Assembly (NCBI GenBank): GCA_965229115.1
Contig: CBDDIR010000003.1
Span: forward strand, 3,162,001-3,226,000
DNA: 64,000 bases
Reading direction: 5' to 3'
From: UBA7672 sp965229115
GTDB lineage: Bacteria > Pseudomonadota > Alphaproteobacteria > Caulobacterales > Hyphomonadaceae
Of the stretch, positions 26,054 through 34,680 are shown in pieces; the first letter of the stretch is position 1, and each line of letters starts with the position of its first letter. The position numbers and the translations under genes were made by a program. Below the pieces are notes generated by a model, which saw only the letters and a list, made by a program, of their open reading frames with translations, was not told the origin of the DNA and ran no database searches.

Positions 26054-26089
26054 CGGCGGCTCCATCCTTCTGCGGGAGGGTAGCCGCCG
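26054..26089. terminator. Bidirectional terminator between SDR and GST genes
   Basis: Eight-base-pair stem CGGCGGCT/AGCCGCCG (26054-26061 with 26082-26089) with further partial pairing inside. It is followed by TGCGTTTT on the plus strand and by a GGTTTGTTTTG tract on the minus strand, so it can serve the two convergent genes. Confidence 0.7.
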
Positions 26090-26147
26090 TGCGTTTTGGA
26101 GATCTGGCTGGCCGGTTCTGTCGCCGGCCTCTCGGGGAGCGGCCGTC

Positions 26148-26885
26148 TTACGCGGCCTGTTGCATGTCGATCTCTGCGTCCCATTCGAACTCGGGATAGA
26201 AGCGATCCATCATCCGCGAGACGTAAGCGACGAGCCGCGGGCGGCTGATCGCATCGGTGCGGATGGGCGTATCGAAGAAGGGTGTCATGGCGGCGGCGAG
26301 CGTTGCGAAGACGAAGGCGTCTGCGCCGCAGGGTTTGTCACCCATCAGGTAGGGCTTGTCGCCGATCAGCAGTTCGAGCGCATTCATGGAGAAGCACGCG
26401 AGCATGGCGATCTCTTCGTTGCTGTGACGGCCAACGCCGCGCGCGATGAAGGAAGCGCGCACACGCTCGAGCGCTTCCTTCGTGAAGGCGTCGCGTTGTT
26501 CGGCGGGAATCTGGCTGAAGAAAACGGAGGGGCCTTTTGCGAAATTCTCAGGCACCATCCAGCGAAAATAGGTGACGGCGGGGGCGAGTTCGCGATCGAT
26601 GGCGAGTTCGATGGCGTAGGCCGTGGCGCGCTCGACCGGCGAGAGGCCAGCGTCGAGGTCGATGCCGTATTCGCGTTCGATGTGCATGCGGATGAAGGCG
26701 CTGTCGCCGATCATGCGGCCGTCATCGTCGATGAAGGGGATCTGGCCTTTGGGCCCGCTGGCGGGATTGGCCTGGCGCTTCTCGTAGGGCACGGCGGCCA
26801 TGCGCAGCTGGACTTCGGTCTTGGTGACATAGGGGCTGAGCTCGGGCAGTCCGAACTTTGCGCCGCCGCCGGAAAGTATGATCAT
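26148..26885 (-). CDS. Glutathione S-transferase-like protein (Tom37/metaxin-like)
   Basis: 245 residues from the ATG at 26885 with AGGGAG upstream. The N-terminal thioredoxin-like part reads SPYVTKTEVQLRMAAVPYE and GQIPFIDDDGRMIGDSAFI, with the IP-F-I and D-S glutathione-site pattern of the metaxin/Fax-like GST group. The helical C-terminal part ends in DAEIDMQQAA. It lies downstream of the ABM gene, 31 bp apart, and the pair is divergent from a WYL regulator that probably controls it. Confidence 0.85.
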   Translation of the reverse strand: MIILSGGGAKFGLPELSPYVTKTEVQLRMAAVPYEKRQANPASGPKGQIPFIDDDGRMIGDSAFIRMHIEREYGIDLDAGLSPVERATAYAIELAIDRELAPAVTYFRWMVPENFAKGPSVFFSQIPAEQRDAFTKEALERVRASFIARGVGRHSNEEIAMLACFSMNALELLIGDKPYLMGDKPCGADAFVFATLAAAMTPFFDTPIRTDAISRPRLVAYVSRMMDRFYPEFEWDAEIDMQQAA

Positions 26886-26916
26886 TGTCGGTCTCCCTTG
26901 GCTGATCGTGTGAGGG

Positions 26917-27228
26917 TCAGTTGGTTGCTGTCGTGTAGGTCGAGATTTTTGGCGCGGCGGTGACGAAGGGGCGCAGCTTGTCGGCGAGGCCCTGCGCCAT
27001 CCACCACTGGAAGAAGGCCTCCTGCCGCTCGGGCGTTTCCCAGCGCTCGACATAGGCGACGATGTCGGGGCGGCTGGGATCGACCAGCACGTCGAAGCCG
27101 CGATTGCCTTCGCGTGCGCGGACGGCCTCGACCTGCGCTGCGGAGATGGCGACGAAGTCGTCGCGCTTGTCCGGGACGACGGCGAATTCGATCACCATCA
27201 CCAGGAGGCCTGCCGCCAATCCGATCAT
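26917..27228 (-). CDS. Antibiotic biosynthesis monooxygenase (ABM)-fold protein
   Basis: 103 residues from the ATG at 27228, chosen for the GAGGGG ribosome-binding site; the hydrophobic MIGLAAGLLV start may be partly membrane-seeking. The ferredoxin-like ABM core runs from VIEFAVVPDKRDDFV through REGNRGFDVLVDPSRPDIVAYVERW to the helix RQEAFFQWWMAQG. Such proteins dimerise and include heme oxygenases, quinol oxygenases and proteins of unknown substrate. First gene of the ABM-GST pair. Confidence 0.85.
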   Translation of the reverse strand: MIGLAAGLLVMVIEFAVVPDKRDDFVAISAAQVEAVRAREGNRGFDVLVDPSRPDIVAYVERWETPERQEAFFQWWMAQGLADKLRPFVTAAPKISTYTTATN

Positions 27229-27294
27229 CTTCCCCTCGCCTGTTCTGTGTGGCTGCTTGCGTCTGCGAGCCTGATGACACATAGATGCCAAAGG

Positions 27295-27320
27295 CCTGCT
27301 GACAGCATCCTGTCAGCAGG
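27295..27320. promoter_or_regulatory. Perfect 11-bp dyad, probable operator of the WYL regulator
   Basis: CCTGCTGACAG (27295-27305) and CTGTCAGCAGG (27310-27320) are exact reverse complements separated by CATC. The dyad lies in the 110-bp divergent spacer, 18 bp before the regulator ATG and 66 bp before the ABM start. It has no T tract, so it is a binding site rather than a terminator. The inner TGACAG-4-CTGTCA is a plausible half-site pair for a DeoR/YafY-type helix-turn-helix dimer. Confidence 0.65.
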
Positions 27321-27338
27321 GGCGGGAGGGCGAAAAAT

Positions 27339-28088
27339 ATGCGGAAAGCGGACCGTCTTTTCGAAATCATCCAGATCCTGCGCAGGTCGAAAAAGCCGGT
27401 GACGGCGGATGCGATGGCGGCGGAGCTGGAGACATCCAAGCGCTCCGTCTATCGCGATATTTCGGCGCTGCTGGCGCAGCGCGTGCCGATCCGTGGCGAG
27501 GCGGGGATCGGCTATGTGCTCGACAAGGGGCTGGACATGCCGCCCCTGATGCTGACGACCGACGAGATCGAAGCGGCGGTGCTGGGCGCGCAGTGGGTGA
27601 TCAATCGCGGCGACCCGCAGTTATCCAAAGCCGCGCGCGACCTGCTGGCGAAGATCGAGGCGAGCATTCCGGAACGCCTGCGCCCTTACATCGACGATCC
27701 CGCGCATCGCGTCGTGCCGGCCTACGACCGGGCGAAGGACATGATCGACCTCGGCACGGTGCGCAGCGCGATCAATGGCGCGCGGAAGATGAAGCTGGAT
27801 TATCGCGATGTGGAGGGGCGCGCGACGGAGCGGATCATCTGGCCGATCCTGCTCGGCTATTACGAGACCACGCGCATCATCTGCGCCTGGTGCGAAACGC
27901 GGAAGGATTTCCGGTCGTTCCGGTCGGATCGCATCGTTTCTGCGGCTGTGCTGGAAGAGCGGTATCCAGAACGCCCGGCCGTGCTGCGCGTGAAATGGCG
28001 CAAGGCGATGGAGGCGGAGTGGAAGAAGCACAAGGCTGAATGGGAGGCGCGGAAGGCGTGCGCCCAACCAGGCAAGGCGGCGTCCTGA
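27339..28088 (+). CDS. YafY-type transcriptional regulator (HTH plus WYL domain)
   Basis: 249 residues. The N-terminal helix-turn-helix (MRKADRLFEIIQILRRSKKP, then ELETSKRSVYRDISALL) is of the DeoR-like HTH_11 type with the wing RGEAGIGYVLDKG. The C-terminal half is a WYL domain (about 140-215, ARKMKLDYRDVEGRAT through RIICAWCETRKDFRSFRSDRI), a ligand-sensing fold. RBS GGGCGGGAGGG. Divergent from ABM and GST; the perfect dyad at 27295-27320 lies between. Confidence 0.92.
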   Translation: MRKADRLFEIIQILRRSKKPVTADAMAAELETSKRSVYRDISALLAQRVPIRGEAGIGYVLDKGLDMPPLMLTTDEIEAAVLGAQWVINRGDPQLSKAARDLLAKIEASIPERLRPYIDDPAHRVVPAYDRAKDMIDLGTVRSAINGARKMKLDYRDVEGRATERIIWPILLGYYETTRIICAWCETRKDFRSFRSDRIVSAAVLEERYPERPAVLRVKWRKAMEAEWKKHKAEWEARKACAQPGKAAS

Positions 28089-28112
28089 GCCCCTCGCCTC
28101 TTCCTGCGGACC

Positions 28113-28145
28113 AAACAAAAACGCCGGCCCTGTGAGGGGCCGGCG
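28113..28145 (-). terminator. Terminator of the TonB-dependent receptor gene
   Basis: Nine-base-pair stem CGCCGGCCC/GGGCCGGCG (28122-28130 with 28137-28145), 6-nt loop, followed on the minus strand by TTTTTGTTT. It lies 24 bp beyond the receptor stop codon. Confidence 0.88.
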
Positions 28146-28168
28146 CAATTGTTTCGAAGTCTCGCAGA

Positions 28169-31075
28169 TTAGAAGCGGAGCTGAAGCTCTGCGCCAATCG
28201 TGCGCGGACCGCGCAGCGTTTCCGACGTGGTGAGGCACGAGGATGGCGGGCGAGCGCCCGGAGCAGCCGTCGAGCCAGCCGTCGTGTTGCAGATCGTCGG
28301 GTACGAGTTGAGGTTCGTACCTTCGCGCAGGCCCGGGCCGACGCTGTCGTACTGCTCTTCATCGAACAGGTTCTTGACCCATGCGATGAGCGTCAGGTTG
28401 CCGTCAGCATTCGTCCAGCTCAGGCGGCCATCCGTCTGATCCCAGCTCGGAACCTTGGTGTAGCTCCGGTTGAAGATCGAGACGAACGAGATGTCCTGCC
28501 AGAAGTAGCTGAGCGAGGCATCGAGCGTCGAACCATCTTCGAGATCGAAGGTGTACGTGCCGTTGAGCGCGATCTTGTGCTTCGGCGTGAAGGGCAGAAG
28601 GTTGCCCTCAACCGATTGACCCTGGATGCCCGTCGCGGACGGCGTGCCAAGTTTCTTGGCCGACGGATCGCGTGCATACGGATCAAGCGCGTGAACCAGC
28701 GACGGCGTTTCGCCGATCTTCGGATCGGTGAAGCCGTAGTTCAGGATGAAGCGCAGGTTGTCCGTCGGGTACCACATCGTCTCGAGCTCGAAGCCCTGCA
28801 GATCGACTTGCGGCAGGTTGACGTAGGCCGAATACGGAGCCTGACGGATTGCGCCGCCACCCGGATCTTCCGGGATAATCGTGTTCGGAACCTGGTAGCC
28901 CTGGTAGTCGTAGAAGAACGCCACGGCGTTCGTCGTGAGGTTCCAGTCCTTCCAGTCGCGCTTGAAGCCGAGTTCGTAGGCGTTCACGAGCTCCTTGTCG
29001 GTGAACGGCGTTGCCAGCAGCACGCCGAACACTTCCGCAGCGCCCAGACCACCCGGTTTGTAGCCACGGTTGTACTTACCGTAGATCAGGGTGTCGTCGT
29101 CCGGCGTGTAGTCGACGCCGAGCACGCCAGTGATCTCTTCGAACGATGCGTAGAGATCGCGGTAGGCGTTGCCGGTGAGCGCGTCACGATAGATGCCGTA
29201 ACGCGTCTTGTCCGCGGCGCAGCCCGCCGTCGTCGAGTTGGCGGTCGTGACGTTGGTGTTCTCGACGCCTCTGCCAGCGAAGCCGCAGGGGTTTGCCGCC
29301 GACACCGTGGACGGATCAGGTCCGCCGAGGGTCGACGTAACGTCGATGCGCGCCGGGATCGAGCTGGAAATCAGCGCGGTCGCGGTCGGCAGACCGAGAG
29401 CAGCGGCAACCGGCGGAATATAGCCGGCTTCCAGCGCTTGTTCGATAACATAGTGGTTCACGACGCGTGCGTATTCACGGCCATCCAAGATGTCTTGCGA
29501 CCAACGGATGCCGGCCGTGAACTTCCACTGATCGTTCAGTTCGTAGTCACCCTGGATGAACGCGCCATAGGCGTTGTTCACCGCCTGGTTGTTGGTGTGG
29601 AAGACCAGCGACGCGCCAACCGGCGTGCCGGAAGCCGACGTCTGTCCGGTGTTGGCCGGCAGGATCGGTAGCGGACGCAATGGTGTGACTGGGCCAACGC
29701 CGAGCAGGCCGTTGAGGTTCGCCGACATGTTGGCGACATCGTAAACCGGACCACCCGGATCGACAACGTTACCGACGAACACGGTCTGCGTGTAGTTCTC
29801 CTGGTACTGATAGGCGCCAGCCACGAGTTGCAGCGGGCCATCCCAGGTCGAGATGAAGTTCAACTCGTTCGAGAACCACGCACGGTTTTCCGTGTAGTCC
29901 GAGATACGCGCCGACTCGATCGTGCGGTTGTAGTAGGGATTGCGATAGGTGAAGCGGCTGATCGGCGAGTTGTCGTGATCCTGACGCAGGTCGTAATTGT
30001 AGTACACGTACCCGCCGAGATACTTGATGTCGAAGTTGTCGGCGTGGAAGACGGTCTCGGCCGCGATCTCCTGCGTCGGCGTCAGGTGCGCGTACGCGGT
30101 GAAGTCTGCGTTGAACGAGTAACGATCATTGATGGCAGGGTTGGTGTTCTGCGTGCCGGTCTGCGTGCGGTTCGGATCGGTGAGGCCGTAGAACGCGTTC
30201 GGACCGATATCCGCGTTCGAGTTGGCAAACAGCGTCGAGTACGGCTGACGCGCGCCGACGCCGGTACGGGCGCCTGGAGCGCCTTCACGGTGCCAGGCCA
30301 GACGGCCGTAGCGAACCCACCAGTCGATGTTCTCGCCGATGTCGCCTTCGAGTTGGCCTTCGAGATAGTATTCGTCGTTGCGCAGGCCTTCGGTGTCGAG
30401 GCCGGCAGCGTTGTTGAGGAAGCCTTCGCCCTGCTGGATGCGGGCGCCGCCGACGCGATAACGCAGCCAGTCGGTGATCGGACCGGCAACGGTCATCTCG
30501 ACTTTCGTGGAGTCGAAGTTGCCGACGCCAATGTTGAACTGGCCTTCGAATTCCTCAGTCGGACGCTTCGAAATCAGGTTGAGCGCGCCGCCGATGGAGT
30601 CGCGGCCGTAGAGCGTGCCCTGCGGACCACGAACGACCTCGACGCGGTCGACGAAGATCGGCGCACGGCCTGCCGGAATGGCCGACGAGAAGTACACGCC
30701 GTCGACGTAGTTCGAGATACCCGAGCGGATACCGAAGTTGTTCGATGTACGCGTGATGCCGCGCATGCCGAGACGGTCGCTTGCGGTCGAGTAAGTCAGG
30801 CCGGGCGCGAAGTTCGTGTAGTCCTGCACCGTCGTCAGACCGATCTCATCACGCAGGTCGCTCGTGATGGCGGTAACGGCGATCGCGATGTCCTGAACGG
30901 TCTCTTCGCGCTTCTGTGCGGTAACGACGACGACGTCGCGACCACGACGACCTTCTTCCTCTTCAGGCGGAGCCTGAGGAGCTTGTGGCGCTGGTTGGGT
31001 CTGTTGGGCCATCGCCGGCATAGCCAGTCCGAGGGCCAATAGGCTCACTAATGAAAAACGATTGATGTGCGCCAT
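28169..31075 (-). CDS. TonB-dependent receptor
   Basis: 968 residues from the ATG at 31075, preceded by GGGAGGA. A signal peptide ends at PAMAQQ, followed by a Pro/Glu-rich linker and a TonB-box-like DVVVVTAQKREE. The plug domain (about 55-165) has VEVVRGPQGTLYGRDSIGGA, and the C-terminal barrel ends GPRTIGAELQLRF with the terminal aromatic. It imports a large or scarce substrate (siderophore, sugar, vitamin) at the cost of the proton gradient. Substrate unknown: no inner-membrane transporter is adjacent. The sequence type resembles the sphingomonad/Hyphomonas receptors with an N-terminal QKREE motif. Two dyads upstream may be operators. Confidence 0.94.
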   Translation of the reverse strand: MAHINRFSLVSLLALGLAMPAMAQQTQPAPQAPQAPPEEEEGRRGRDVVVVTAQKREETVQDIAIAVTAITSDLRDEIGLTTVQDYTNFAPGLTYSTASDRLGMRGITRTSNNFGIRSGISNYVDGVYFSSAIPAGRAPIFVDRVEVVRGPQGTLYGRDSIGGALNLISKRPTEEFEGQFNIGVGNFDSTKVEMTVAGPITDWLRYRVGGARIQQGEGFLNNAAGLDTEGLRNDEYYLEGQLEGDIGENIDWWVRYGRLAWHREGAPGARTGVGARQPYSTLFANSNADIGPNAFYGLTDPNRTQTGTQNTNPAINDRYSFNADFTAYAHLTPTQEIAAETVFHADNFDIKYLGGYVYYNYDLRQDHDNSPISRFTYRNPYYNRTIESARISDYTENRAWFSNELNFISTWDGPLQLVAGAYQYQENYTQTVFVGNVVDPGGPVYDVANMSANLNGLLGVGPVTPLRPLPILPANTGQTSASGTPVGASLVFHTNNQAVNNAYGAFIQGDYELNDQWKFTAGIRWSQDILDGREYARVVNHYVIEQALEAGYIPPVAAALGLPTATALISSSIPARIDVTSTLGGPDPSTVSAANPCGFAGRGVENTNVTTANSTTAGCAADKTRYGIYRDALTGNAYRDLYASFEEITGVLGVDYTPDDDTLIYGKYNRGYKPGGLGAAEVFGVLLATPFTDKELVNAYELGFKRDWKDWNLTTNAVAFFYDYQGYQVPNTIIPEDPGGGAIRQAPYSAYVNLPQVDLQGFELETMWYPTDNLRFILNYGFTDPKIGETPSLVHALDPYARDPSAKKLGTPSATGIQGQSVEGNLLPFTPKHKIALNGTYTFDLEDGSTLDASLSYFWQDISFVSIFNRSYTKVPSWDQTDGRLSWTNADGNLTLIAWVKNLFDEEQYDSVGPGLREGTNLNSYPTICNTTAGSTAAPGARPPSSCLTTSETLRGPRTIGAELQLRF

Positions 31076-31215
31076 GCGACGCGTCCTCCCTGGCAATCCT
31101 CCCGCAGCGTCTTTTATTTTTTGACGCCGACGCCATCTGCATCCGGAAACACAGTCGCGCGTTCGTGAGGGTGAGAGCGCGAGTCGTGTGCGTCAACGCC
31201 ACGCTAGGGAAGGCA

Positions 31216-31233
31216 GTTCGCTTGCTAGCGAAC
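31216..31233. promoter_or_regulatory. Operator-like dyad 1 upstream of the TonB receptor
   Basis: GTTCGCT (31216-31222) and AGCGAAC (31227-31233) are exact reverse complements with a TGCT spacer. It lies about 140 bp upstream of the receptor start codon. Compact dyads of this size are typical of LacI- or TetR-type sites; no regulator gene is adjacent. Confidence 0.4.
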
Positions 31234-31239
31234 AAACAA

Positions 31240-31256
31240 GTTGCATCTGTTGCAAC
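31240..31256. promoter_or_regulatory. Operator-like dyad 2 upstream of the TonB receptor
   Basis: GTTGCA (31240-31245) and TGCAAC (31251-31256), spacer TCTGT, immediately next to dyad 1 (centres about 24 bp apart, a little over two helical turns). Confidence 0.35.
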
Positions 31257-31526
31257 GCATCACGCGCCGCACTGACGCAGCGTCACGGCAAACCGCAAAC
31301 GTCGAAGCATGCGATTTTGCCAAGCAAAGTGAGCAGTGTGAACTTTGGCCTTCAGTTCGCTCGCCGAATTTTACAGAGCGACCGGTTTGTTTTTATCGCG
31401 GCGCAACAACGATGTATTTTAGCCAGCCCGAAAAATAATTTCAGATTGGCCATAAGTGACGCAAAGGAAGCTTCCTCAGCGTCTCTGGAATAGTTGGGTA
31501 AACGGCGTTGAGACTCAAAGCGAAGA

Positions 31527-33260
31527 TCAGATCGCTTCGACTGTGATGGTCGCGAAGTCACCGCGCCAAAGCTTGCGAGCTTCCGCAAGGGAAGATTCGC
31601 CGTCCGCTGTCTTGCCCTGCCCGATCTGAGCATTGCCGAGAACCCAGAGCGCGAGCGCATCGTGCTTCCAGCCTTTGAGAGAAGCGGTGGCTTCTGCTTC
31701 TGCCTTGGCAAAGTCGCCTGCCTTGAGGCTGGCAGCGGCGAGCGAGCGGCGCACCGGATACCACCAGGTCGGCGGGTCCATCCAATCGCCGAACTCTTTC
31801 TCCTGCAGCTCCGCGCCTTTCTTGAACGCGCTTGCTGCGGCGCGCGTGTTGCCTTCAGCCATGGCGAGGCGACCTTCGAGAACCGCTACAGCAACGCCGC
31901 CTTCGGGGTCCTTGCCGGACACCTTGCGCAGCTTGCCGAGTTCAATGCGCGCGCCGGCGGCGTCGCCCTTCTGCAGCAGGGCTTCGCCGCGACCATACGC
32001 GCGATAGGCGACGAACTCATCGTCCGTACGCGAACTGACAGGGAGCGCGAGCATCTTGTCGGGCGCGTAGCGCGCCAGCGCCACATAGGTGCGCGGGGTG
32101 GGATCGAAGCGCTGCTTGTCGCCGGTCTCGGGATAAACCTTCGAGACGTGGTCGGCGTACTTCAGGGCGAGGTCGGCATCGCCGGACATCATCGCGCCGG
32201 CGAGGCCGAAGGCGAAGTTGTGCGAGTAGTACATCGGCATCTTGAAGTCTTTGAGCATGGGCGGACGCGGATCACCTCCGCCAGCGACCCAGGCCGTGTC
32301 TGCCGCGATCGCCTGCGCGTTCACCACGGCGGCGTCCTGATAGAGCCCTGCCCGGAAGAAGGTGTGGGCCGGCATGTGCACGAGGTGGCTGGCTTTCGGC
32401 GCGAGGCCGCCGAGGCGCTTGGCGTAGGACAGCGCGTCTTCGGCGCGGCCGTCGAACTCGGTGGCGTGGATGTAGTAGTGGATCGCGCCGGTGTCGTCGG
32501 GGTGATCTTTCAGCACCTTCTCGAGCACGACGAGCGCACGCTTGAGATCATCCTTCTTCTCTTCGCTCGAGGCCATCATCAGGCTGTGCGCGGCGAGGAC
32601 GGAGAGTTCGGCTTCTTCGGGATAGTCGGCTGCGATCTTCGCGAAGGCGTCCGCGAAAGCTGGTTCGGTATCGGCTTCCTTGGCAACGGCGCCGGCCTCG
32701 CCCTTCTTGACGCCGGCTTTTGCTTTCGGCGCCGGAGGCGGTTCGGCGTAGCGCGCAATCATTGCGTCTGCGAGGCGCATCGCCTTGGCATCGCCCGGCT
32801 TGGCGAGCGTTTTGGCGCGTTGGGCTTCGGCGAGGGCTACTTTGCGTTCGTCGTCGCTGATGCCGTAGTTCAGCGTCGGGCCGAGCGCCCAGGCGTAGCC
32901 CCACGCACACATGGAGCATGTGGGATCGAGTTCGACGGCGCGCTTCATCGCGGCCTTCGCGTCCTGGTGGTAGAAGGCGTGGCTGAGGGCGAGGCCGTAG
33001 TTGAACCATTGCTGGGCTTCGGCATTGGCGGTGTCGACCTTGAAGCCGCCCGTGCCCATGCCGTCCGAGAGCTTGATGTCTGGCTTCGCTTCGCCGAGGC
33101 CGAGGTCTTCGGCGGAGCAGAGCGCGTTGAGGGCGATCAGGGCATCGGCCACCGGGTCGCCATCGCGGGCGGCGAGCGGCATGACGGGGGTCACGACGGC
33201 GGGGCCGGTGACGCACGCGGTGAGCGCGATCATGCTCACGATTGCCAGGTGTTTGCGCAT
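31527..33260 (-). CDS. Large TPR-repeat lipoprotein
   Basis: 577 residues from the ATG at 33260, preceded by GGAGGG. MRKHLAIVSMIALTACVTG is a lipoprotein signal. TPR-like helical hairpins run through the protein, e.g. YGLALSHAFYHQDAKAAMKR and GDAAGARIELGKLRKVSG. The conserved LDPTCSMCAWGYAWALGP with C-x-x-C and HLVHMPAHTFFRAGLY belong to a family of long TPR proteins of unknown function found in proteobacteria. A Lys/Ala-rich insertion lies near residues 195-215. Cell-envelope location is likely. It is followed downstream by the TonB receptor, but 451 bp separate them. Confidence 0.85.
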   Translation of the reverse strand: MRKHLAIVSMIALTACVTGPAVVTPVMPLAARDGDPVADALIALNALCSAEDLGLGEAKPDIKLSDGMGTGGFKVDTANAEAQQWFNYGLALSHAFYHQDAKAAMKRAVELDPTCSMCAWGYAWALGPTLNYGISDDERKVALAEAQRAKTLAKPGDAKAMRLADAMIARYAEPPPAPKAKAGVKKGEAGAVAKEADTEPAFADAFAKIAADYPEEAELSVLAAHSLMMASSEEKKDDLKRALVVLEKVLKDHPDDTGAIHYYIHATEFDGRAEDALSYAKRLGGLAPKASHLVHMPAHTFFRAGLYQDAAVVNAQAIAADTAWVAGGGDPRPPMLKDFKMPMYYSHNFAFGLAGAMMSGDADLALKYADHVSKVYPETGDKQRFDPTPRTYVALARYAPDKMLALPVSSRTDDEFVAYRAYGRGEALLQKGDAAGARIELGKLRKVSGKDPEGGVAVAVLEGRLAMAEGNTRAAASAFKKGAELQEKEFGDWMDPPTWWYPVRRSLAAASLKAGDFAKAEAEATASLKGWKHDALALWVLGNAQIGQGKTADGESSLAEARKLWRGDFATITVEAI

Positions 33261-33316
33261 ACGTCCCTCCGAAGCCGGCGCGACGTTAGCGCAGACCGGG
33301 CGGGCGACCAAACGGG

Positions 33317-33817
33317 TTAGCGGCGCTGCAGCTCACGGATGACGAACGGCGCTTCGTTATCGGCGTCGGCTTCGTGGCGGATGGCGGAGACCTCGGTCCA
33401 GTCCGCGCGGTCGAATTCGGGGAAGAAGACGTCTGCTTCCCGCTCTGCCTCGACTTCGGTGAGGGTCATGTGGGTCGCGATGGCGAGGCCGGCGGCGTAG
33501 ATCTCCGAACCGCCGATGATCGTGATTTCCGGAATGCCGGCCTGCGCAGCCATGGCGCGCGCGGCGGCGACGGCGGGCGGCAGGCTGGAATAGACGAACG
33601 CGCCGGCCGCCTGGAAATCGAGATTGCGGGTGGCGATGATGTTCGGGCGACCGGGCAGCGGACGCTTGGGAAAGCTCTCCCAGGTCTTGCGGCCCATCAC
33701 CATCGGCGTCTTTGCCGTGACTTTCCGGAATGTGGCCATGTCGGCCTTCAGGCGGAACAGCAGCTTGTTCTCGAAGCCGAGTTCGCGCCGCCTGCCTATT
33801 GCGGCGACAATCCGCAC
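33317..33817 (-). CDS. folA: Dihydrofolate reductase
   Basis: About 166 residues if the GTG at 33817 is the start; no ATG or clear ribosome-binding site fits the expected N-terminus (VRIVAAIGRRRELGFENKLL). The frame stays open upstream for 48 more residues with no DHFR character. Conserved parts: FRLKADMATFRKVT (catalytic Asp), VMGRKTWESFPKRPLPGRPN, and IIGGSEIYAAGL. It reduces dihydrofolate with NADPH and so works with ThyA, which lies at 35277-36071 with two unrelated genes between. Divergent from the YhhQ-type gene. Confidence 0.9.
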   Translation of the reverse strand: MRIVAAIGRRRELGFENKLLFRLKADMATFRKVTAKTPMVMGRKTWESFPKRPLPGRPNIIATRNLDFQAAGAFVYSSLPPAVAAARAMAAQAGIPEITIIGGSEIYAAGLAIATHMTLTEVEAEREADVFFPEFDRADWTEVSAIRHEADADNEAPFVIRELQRR

Positions 33818-33973
33818 GCCGATCGGATCATTGCTAATGGGAAAGGTGGACGATGACACGCTGGACCCTGTAATGACGCGCAGGCGCCGCAGGAGGGACG
33901 CGGCCCCGGCAGTCGAACCTCCGTTCGCCAGCCGATGCAAGTGATTGATGCAAGTGTTCACGGCGGGTCGGGC

Positions 33974-34663
33974 ATGGAAGCCTTATGGAACGAGCTGGTC
34001 TCGGCCCTGACCAATGGTCAGCCGGCGCAACTGCCGCTCGCGCTGACCGGGATGGTCATTACCGCCGTCATCATCTGGACGCTGAAGGGCCGCGCCTGGG
34101 CTTATCTCTATGTGGCGCTGATCCCGATCCTGAACTGGAGCTTCGGCCAGCCTGATATTCCGAAGGTCGATCTGACATCGGCGTTCGGCGGCATCTTCGG
34201 CACCTCCCACCAGATCATCTTCAATCCGCTGACCATCGCCACGGGCATGGTGTTCGTCGTGCGCGACTTCGTTCAGCGCGAGATGGGCCATCGCGTGCTT
34301 GTTCTGATGGGCCTCGCGATCGCGTGGTCGTTCTATTATTCGTGGCCGGTGATTGCCCTCGCCTCCGGCATCGCGTTTGCGATTTCGGAGACGGCGGACT
34401 GGCTGATCTTCACCTTCACCAAATACCGGCTGTCGACGCGCATTCTGTTGTCGAGCGCGCTGGCCGCGCCGATCGACACGACTGTGTTCCTGTATGGCGC
34501 TGACCTTGCGCAGGTGATGGCGGGGACGGCCGAGCCGGGCAGCCAGTTCAACCTGGCCAACTGGATCTTCTTCATCCTCGGCAAGATGATCGGCGCGGTC
34601 GCTGTCTCCGCGATGATCCGCTATCGCGAGAAGCGCGGCGAAGTCGATCCGGCCGCGGCCTGA
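33974..34663 (+). CDS. Queuosine precursor transporter (YhhQ/VUT, DUF165 family)
   Basis: 229 residues from the ATG at 33974. Six or seven hydrophobic segments. The family signature is VVRDFVQREMGHRVLVLMGL followed by SGIAFAISETADWLIFT and SSALAAPIDTTVFLYGA, with the membrane-embedded Asp/Glu residues of the DUF165 family. These proteins import preQ0, preQ1 or related deazaguanines. Together with queF at 5.1-5.6 kb this indicates active queuosine metabolism with salvage. The start could lie up to 13 codons earlier. Confidence 0.85.
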   Translation: MEALWNELVSALTNGQPAQLPLALTGMVITAVIIWTLKGRAWAYLYVALIPILNWSFGQPDIPKVDLTSAFGGIFGTSHQIIFNPLTIATGMVFVVRDFVQREMGHRVLVLMGLAIAWSFYYSWPVIALASGIAFAISETADWLIFTFTKYRLSTRILLSSALAAPIDTTVFLYGADLAQVMAGTAEPGSQFNLANWIFFILGKMIGAVAVSAMIRYREKRGEVDPAAA

Positions 34664-34680
34664 GAACGTCCCCATCAGCG

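Larger units (their letters stand above)
31076..31526. other. Upstream region of the TonB-dependent receptor
   Basis: 451 bp without a gene; locally A/T-richer than average, especially 31380-31450. It holds the receptor promoter and two perfect dyads at 31216-31256 described separately. The TPR gene ends at the far side, on the same strand. Confidence 0.5.

Noticed and set aside
31662..33320. A 552-codon open frame on the plus strand
   Set aside because: Antisense to the TPR lipoprotein gene, which has a signal peptide, ribosome-binding site and repeats.
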